Positions 57,716 to 64,000 of a stretch of DNA of 64,000 bases are shown piece after piece. Origin of the DNA: Bidens hawaiensis (lineage: Eukaryota; Streptophyta; Magnoliopsida; Asterales; Asteraceae). The stretch spans positions 372,001 to 436,000 of the forward strand of contig JAIQDT010001656.1 of the NCBI GenBank assembly GCA_021521415.1, in the 5' to 3' direction. Below the pieces are notes generated by a model, which worked only from the letters and a program-made list of their open reading frames with translations, was not told the origin of the DNA and ran no database searches. The first letter of the stretch is position 1. Every line of letters starts with the position of its first letter. The position numbers were made by a program, and so were the translations under genes.

Positions 57716-58672
57716 CGCCGCTTGTCATCATACGACTTCTGACGATCTTGGGCAGCTTTCATCTTGCCTCGATCTGATCGAACTTTGAAGAGGTTTCTTG
57801 CACAACTTATAGACTTCCCATCTCTTTCTGACCAATCTCTCCCCAACATACCGGGGTTCTAAAACGACTACCATACAACATTTCGAATGGTGGTATACCA
57901 ATACTCGAATGGTAGCTGTTATTGTAAGAGAACTCTGCCAGATGCAGATGATCATCCCAACTTCCTCTAAAATATAAAACAAAAGCACGTAGAATATCCT
58001 CAAGGGTTTGGATAGTCCTTTCAGACTGCCCATATGTTTGAGGATGATACGCCGTACTAATGTTCAATCTTGTTCCCATCGCTTCATGGAACTTCTTCAA
58101 GAATCTCGAAGTAAAGCGTGTATCCCTATCCGACACAATCGATATCGGCACTCTGTGTTTAGCCACAACCTCCTTTATGAACATACTTGCTAGAGTTTTG
58201 GACGAGATGGCCTCTCGTATAGGCTGAAAGTGGGCACTTTTCGTTAAATAGTCCACATTCACCCAGATGGTATCAGGATGTTTAGCTGTACGGGGTAGCT
58301 TAGTTATGAAACCCATGGTGATGTGTTCCCATTTCCATTCAGGTATCTCTAATGGTTGCATCTTCCCATAAGGCTTTTGGTGCTCTGCCTTGACTTTCAA
58401 GCAAGTTAAGACTTACTGACATTATCTACTACTTCATTTTTCATGTTCGGCCACTGGTAGTCTCTCTTAAGATCTTGATACATCTTGGTAGATCCCGTAT
58501 GAATCGAGTATCTCGACCTGTGAGCTTCTTCTAAGATTCGTTCTCTAAGATTTCCATGACGTGGAATCCACATACGATCAAACCTAGCTTTAACACCGTG
58601 AGTGCTATCTATCAGCTCGTCTTGTTGTCCGAAAATTCTTTCCTTTTTCATTAACCCTTCACCTTTAAGCAC
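57716..58672 (-). pseudogene. G2 integrase, zinc region and catalytic core
   Basis: The zinc-binding N-terminal part (58406-58672) contains LEEAHRSRYSIHTGSTKMYQ and ends near a lost Cys pair. The core (57807-58400) has VDYLTKSAHF, SDRDTRF and GQSERTIQ, which hold the D, D and E of the active site, followed by FSYNNSYHSSIGIPPFEMLYG. A frameshift separates the core from the C-terminal part. Confidence 0.88.
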
Positions 58673-59290
58673 CTAAACTGCACCTTGATGATTTCTTCGA
58701 AGAAATTTGAGTTAACGATCAACTTATAAGACTTGACTGTTGCAATGACTTCTTTATTCTTGCGGCTGAGCGCGTTGGCAACCACATTAGCTTTACCCCG
58801 ATAGTATTTGATATCACAGTCGTAGTCCTTTATCAACTCTAACCATCTTCTCTGTCTCATGTTCAACTCGTTCTGCTCGAAGAAGTACTTTAAACTCTTG
58901 TGATCTGTATAAATAGTATACTTAGTACCATACAGATAATGTCTCCATATCTTGAGAGCATGCACTACCTCTGCTAGATCAAAATCATGCATTGGGTAGG
59001 TACTTTCGTGAACCTTCAATTGTCTAGACGCATAAGCTATAACCTTCCCTCGTTGCATTAATACGCAACCTAACCCACGATGTGAGGCATCAGTACATGC
59101 AGCCAAATCCTCGCCACCCTCAGGTAGAGCAAGGATTGGAGCTTGCATGAGTCTTTTCTTTAGTTCCTCAAAAGCTTCTTCCTGGAACTTACCCCAATTG
59201 AATGCTACAGACTTTAGGGTGATACCAGTCAACGGTGCGACTATCTTGTAGAAGCCTTCGATGAATCTTCTATAATAGCCAGCCAACCCT
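58651..59290 (-). pseudogene. G2 RNase H
   Basis: The motifs YYRRFIEGF (end of RT), [55 protein letters not shown] and VVANALSRK are in the order of gypsy RNase H. The HELEL-type acidic position reads DLAEV. There are 211 residues open in one frame. Confidence 0.88.
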
Positions 59291-59855
59291 AAGAAGCTAC
59301 GTATATCGGTCGGGTTCTACGGGGTCTTCCAATTCGTTATCGCTTCAATCTTCTAGGACCACAGTAATCCTATCAGGATTTATTACGTGACCTAGAAATT
59401 GCACTTCAAGCAACCAGAATGCGTACTTCGAGAACTTAGTATACAACTTTTCCTTCTTCAGAACCTCCAATACTTCTCGTAGATGCTCCACGTGGTCAGA
59501 TTAGCTCTTCGAATAAATCAATATATCATCAATGAACACGATAACGGATGTGTCTAACATCGTCCGACATACCCTATTCATCATGTTCATTCGTTAGACC
59601 AAATGACATCACGAGGAACTCGTAGTGTCCATATCGCATCCAAAACGTTGTCTTACGGATGTCTGCCTCTTTCACCTTCAGTTGATGATAGCCTGATCTA
59701 AGATCTATTCGTGAGAACCAACTCGAACCTTGCAGTTGGTCAAACAAATCATAAATCCATGGCAACGGATATCTGTTCTTCACCGTAAGCTTATTCAACT
59801 CATGGTAGTCGATACACATTCTCATACTTCCATCCTTCTTCTTGACAAACAACAC
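59291..59855 (-). pseudogene. G2 reverse transcriptase, broken
   Basis: The N-terminal half (59574-59855) shows [46 protein letters not shown] and [12 protein letters not shown] small loss and stops follow. The catalytic FIDDILIYSK remains readable at about 59516-59545. The reading frame changes several times before RNase H. Confidence 0.88.
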
Positions 59856-60530
59856 CCGTGCTCCCTAGGGAGAAACACTAGGCCTTATAAAACCTTTATC
59901 ATGGAGTTCTTGCAGTTGGGACATTAACACATTCATCTCGGGAGGCACCAGGTGGTAAGGTGCCTTCGCGACGGGCTGTGCTCCTGGTATTAAGTGTATA
60001 TGAAATTCTATCTCTCGCTCTAGTAGCAACCCCAAAAGGTCCTCGGGAAACACTTCTGGGTACTCGCGCACAACATGAACATCTTTCATTCCTTTCTTCT
60101 CAGTCGTAAATTTGACAATATACGCCAGGTAGGCACTATACCCTCGCTTTAACAATCCTTCTGCTTTTATCATCGAAATGAAATTGAAACCTGAACTGTC
60201 TTTATCACCATAAACCGTCACTGTACTACCATCTATGGATTTTAACCTTATTAGCTTACTCTTACACACTATCTGAGCTTCAAACTCAAATAGCCAGTCC
60301 ATTCCCAAAAGCACATCGAACCCTCCTAAGGTCATAACATATAGGGTTACTGGTAACTCGCGTCCCTCTAACTCTATCTTATAGTCCATAACCATTCTCA
60401 TTATCCTAACCGAGGTCTCACTAGCGGTTTCTACTTTAAAAGTTTCAGGCACATGGTAGCATTTCATTTTGGCTAACTTACTAGATGCCGTAGCTACAAA
60501 ACTCCTATTTGCACCTGAATCAAACAACAC
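59856..60530 (-). pseudogene. G2 protease and RT N-terminal linker
   Basis: The aspartic protease motif LFDSGANRSFV begins near the start of this frame, with LLGMDWL further on. The linker has VVREYPEVFPEDL and LIPGAQPVAKAPYHL, typical of the segment before RT. The frame ends in a TAG just after SPSVSP, at the position where this family normally has Trp; G-to-A change would explain it. Confidence 0.88.
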
Positions 60531-60539
60531 AGAAGCAGA

Positions 60540-61889
60540 AATACCGTTTACTAAAAACGTACCTTCCCAACATCAGGGATTTGTTTGGCCTGCTCCTGGG
60601 TCGGCATGTAGGCCTTGGTCCTTGGCCTCGTCTGGTCGGTATCCTTCTTTCCGCTTCCTCCTGCTTCACCATATGTGCACTCTCTTGCCACATGACCCGT
60701 CTTACCACATTTGTAACACGCGGGCTTTGCATTGCATTCATTAGCATAGTGTCCCACCTTTCGACACTTATAACAGGCATGTGCCCCAAGCCTACATTCT
60801 CCACCATGAGCCTTCCCACACTTGTGGCACACATAAGAATCCGTGCTCACTTGCACTCGCCACCGGGCACCTTCCCACAAGTCTTCCATGTCTTTATCTC
60901 CCACACTTTTTGCATCTTATCCCTAGGGTTCCACAACTGAGTACCGGGCCCTTTGACAGGAGTGACCCATTTCTTATCTTTCTTCTTTTCCGCCACCACA
61001 TCGTCCGCTGCCAGGTCATCGTAAACCAATTCTGTGAGTCCCATAGCAGAATCAAAGGTAGTAGGTCTACTATCCTTGACCAAGACGCGAACATTCTGTG
61101 GCAGTCCCCTGATGTAACACTTGATTCACATGGCTTCAGTGTTCACCATGTTAGGCACCAATATAGACATGCGGTTGAATTCAGTGATGTACTCACGTTG
61201 TGTCATCTTACCCGTCTTCAGATTCAAAAACTTCATGTCAGCCCTCTCGACCTCATCTTCAGCACAAGATCGCTTCATCACCAACTCCTTCAGGTCATCC
61301 CACCTCATAGCTTTGATCTCTTCTCAGGTCTTCCTCTGTTCCATAGTTTCCCACAAAAACGTAGCCTCGTCACCAAATGGCTGGGTAGCATAAGCCACTG
61401 CTTGATTGGGACGACACTCTCTAATTCGGATTACCCTGTCTATAGTGGTTATCCACTAGACAGTAGCAATTGCGTCCCCAAGACCAGTCATCTTTGGTGG
61501 GTCATAACCCTTGAATGACTTGTAGTTACAGCTACCTCGACCCCATCTCCTTTCATCAACCTTCACAGACCTAACCTCACTCGAGTCACCTTTCTCTCAT
61601 CATCCTTCTTACCATTCTCCCATGTCCTCTCTGCTGTCCTTGCATGGCTCCCAGCAAATCCTTCTCGATGCATGTTCTCACTGTAGCACTGCAGCTACAG
61701 CTTGAGAAATGACGACCTAAACCGCATGATCAAGTTGATACCCCTCATTGTTGCTCGGATTCTGCCCAACTGCACTTTCTTCTTCCCTTGTGTTAGTAAC
61801 TGAATCTAGAGAAGGTTTCCGGTAATGTGTGGCCTACCACGACGTCTCGTACGACGTCCTTGACCGACAATCTTTCTTGCTCGAGCCAT
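60540..61889 (-). pseudogene. G2 gag, broken
   Basis: The probable start is the ATG at 61887-61889 (minus), opening a basic N-terminus (MARARKIVGQGRRTRRRGR). The gag core includes LNLKTGKMTQREYITEFNRM (about 61150-61230). Three Cys-rich knuckles lie at about 60660-60840, two of them canonical CX2CX4HX4C (CYKCRKVGHYANEC, CYKCGKTGHVAREC). Stops and frame changes separate these parts. Confidence 0.85.
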
Positions 61890-62315
61890 TCGTATTCTAA
61901 AAGGAAACACAAATGTCATCCCTTAAGGAACTATTTAGTACAAGGATAGTAAGGATAACAGGTAATAACAGTGGCCAGCTGTGATGAGCTAATCACGTTA
62001 CTTTCCGTGTCCTATACACTTTCCCTTGTGAGTCTATTTGTGTTGGTTCTACTTGTAAATATTTAGGCATCTAATAGTTCATATAACCATACACTTCTAT
62101 ACCTAGCGATTAGGCTAACTTCCTTACACATTCGTACATTATACATGAAATTAATCATACACTTTACATCTACTGAGCTTGCTTCAGTGACACATGGAAT
62201 TCTTGCACTGGCACTTTCTTTCTTTTCTTACTTTTCTTACTTAAGTCCCATTTTCAGTTCGAGTCTAAGCATGTAGGATGCTTAATTCTCTCTAACTTAT
62301 GCTTTGATACCAACT

Positions 62316-64000
62316 TGTAAGGCCTCGTTCCCGGTTCCCTACATTGGCGTTGGATTTACTTATAAACACAGTTTTAAATATCAGAGTTAAACTAAATTTT
62401 CGCGGAATAAATAAAACTTCAATCATACATTATAGTGCATTCAAACTTGTCTTTAATAACATAACATATAAATATCTTATTTAAACATCATGACAAATCT
62501 TCAGATGCCAACTTCCTCAGTTCCTGCCATGTGTCTCTCAAGCAAGCTGCTTTAGTCTATTTACCTGCGTGCATACTAAAAGTCAGCTACGCTGAGTGAG
62601 TTCTAGTTAATCAAATAACATATTTACATACACATACACGCTCCCGAAGGTACGTATTACATACTTGAACTGTTAATCAGTCCCTTTCTACCTTGATTAT
62701 TATTAGGGCTCAGTCCCTTTCTGACTTGAGTAATATTAGGGCTCAGTCCCTTTCTTCTGTGCCTAACCATCCCTTATATTCATTCATAACATACATATAT
62801 CATTCATACATTTTATATAACATTCATATCTTTAATTATAACCTGACAGTACATGCAATATCCGAAGATCGGTCACGTACCGACAAGCAATCATTCATAT
62901 CCTTCACATAAAACATATATGGAATACACTTATCACTTAGGATAAGTGTATTAACTAATCACATCTAGTATGCACACAGCCCCGAAAACATAACAAGGAA
63001 ATGGGGCTAGAAACTCACCTGGATCCTATTTCACTCTCCGTTAATCGCTATCCCCTTTCTTTAATTGAGCTCTGCTAACTGTATATGTGTTACACGTATC
63101 AATACTTGTTTTAGGTTACACTTACTTAGAATATTTTATTCTCTAAACCCTACTATATTTAAATTTTTGGTTTTTATATTCTTTTAATGATTCCTTTCTT
63201 TCCTTCTATGTACTCAAAGTGTACTTGTAAGCGGGCTTGATGATTGAATTTGAACTCATTATTGCAAGAGAGTTCTGTATAGTGATCGACTATAAGTATG
63301 TTATCGAATTACAAGTAATCGAATGAGCATGTATTCGAGTTGCATAAATGTAATCGAATATCATTGTGATCAACTCTCAATGTAATCGATCCACAATGTA
63401 ATCGATTCACAGAGTTGTATTCGAGTTCTATTATGTAATCGAATCTACAAGCGATCGAACACATTCTTGTAATTGGGTTCCTTAAAGTAAGCGATTTTCC
63501 TCATTGTATTCGAGTCTTTCACAAGTGATCGATAGGTCCAAAGTAATCGAATCCCCTTTGTAATCGATTACAAAGAGCATTTCTTCCTACATACCTCGGA
63601 TATTATTAGGGTCCGGTACTCTCCATTCTCGGTTATTATTAGGGTCTGGTACCCTCCATCCTCGGATATTATTGGGGTCTGGTACCCTTTTCTCCATGCA
63701 ACCATACTTTCGATTCGTACATACCCTGCTTTATCATTCTTGCATATTTTATACACAATTACATATTCTAACACTTACCTTCCTTGGATATACGTGTAAT
63801 ATCTGAAGATCTTTCACGTACCGACAAGCATTCATTCATTACCTCGATAACCATCGAACATATCATATATGGCATACACTTACCATTTAAGGTAAGTGTA
63901 TTAACTATTCACATCGAGTATGCACACAGCCCCGAAAACATAACAAGGAAATGGGGCTAGAAACTCACCTGTAGGATATTCCTTTCTGAACTCACATGTA
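62316..64000 (-). repeat. 5' LTR of G2, runs off the window, internally duplicated
   Basis: It starts TGTAAGGCCTCG at 62316. One block has units AGGGCTCAGTCCCTTT (62700-62755), a hairpin at 62927-62948 and a donor-like site at 63013-63020. A GTAATCGAA word array follows (about 63230-63565). Then a second, different copy of the same block begins near 63568, with AGGGTCTGGTACCC units, a hairpin at 63877-63898 and a donor-like site at 63963-63970. The second block resembles the 3' LTR of G2 more than the first does. Confidence 0.8.

Larger units (their letters stand above)
57235..62315 (-). mobile_element. G2 internal region: Tekay-type chromovirus gag-pol, broken
   Basis: The domain order from the primer site leftward is gag, protease, RT, RNase H, integrase and chromodomain, the Ty3/gypsy order. 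A chromodomain at the integrase C-terminus marks a chromovirus, and the style fits Tekay. The primer site reads TGGTATCAAAGC on the minus strand (62301-62312). A purine tract and a palindromic GGTTTCGAGGACGAAACC lie next to the 3' LTR (about 57236-57275). Many stops and frameshifts occur. Confidence 0.9.

Noticed and set aside
60469..61518. Plus-strand frames of up to 245 codons
   Set aside because: They are antisense to the zinc-knuckle gag of G2, whose minus-strand motifs (CX2CX4HX4C) are unambiguous.

Overview
This 64 kb window is plant nuclear DNA made almost entirely of nested LTR retrotransposons. I see no convincing host protein-coding gene. The Ty1/copia lineages (SIRE-type with an extra 3' ORF, and a Tork/Angela-type element) and the Ty3/gypsy chromovirus (Tekay-type) LTRs resemble those abundant in Asteraceae. 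The family assignment is an inference from sequence style; 'eudicot plant' is much safer.

Layout. 1-1378: end of a gypsy LTR. 1379-3895: broken 3' ORF and 3' LTR of a SIRE-like copia element. 4007-12231: a complete, young copia element with an uninterrupted 1336-residue gag-pol and 5-bp target duplications (ACTAT). It splits a minus-strand relic of another SIRE-like 3' ORF (3896-4006 and 12232-14569). 14570-18132: another gypsy LTR, cut by a gypsy solo LTR (15141-17892, TSD CAAAT), which itself carries a copia solo LTR (15606-16116, TSD TATTA). 18133 to about 31095: decayed SIRE element A, with no 3' LTR and split by a 3.1 kb gypsy-type solo LTR (27386-30527, TSD TTATG). About 31096-33348: ordinary AT-rich DNA with a Helitron-like 3' end and a tRNA-like stretch.

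33349-54161 is a minus-strand gypsy element G1 (TSD CGGGT). Its 3' LTR holds SIRE element B (33416-45779, TSD AATAT). Its 5' LTR holds a copia solo LTR (51028-51536, TSD GAGTT). 54167-55288 contains a relic of a third gypsy. 55289-64000 is a minus-strand Tekay-type element G2 with recognisable gag, protease, RT, RNase H, integrase and chromodomain, all broken; its 5' LTR runs off the window.

The most unusual signal is non-coding. SIRE A, SIRE B, the related solo LTRs and the gypsy LTRs each carry dense arrays of one short CpG-containing word, often in both orientations. Examples are AACGAAT, GCGAAGTT, GCGAACTT, GTAATCGAA and GCGTATAAGT. In the SIRE LTRs these words form chains of near-perfect hairpins just upstream of the TATA box. 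In SIRE B they also fill the leader and the spacer before an extra ORF that has its own splice-acceptor-like site. The word differs between elements but is uniform within one, and copia and gypsy neighbours can share it. This looks like a co-evolving recognition-word system, comparable in logic to the VANDAL/VANC anti-silencing motifs of Arabidopsis. Any function is inference.
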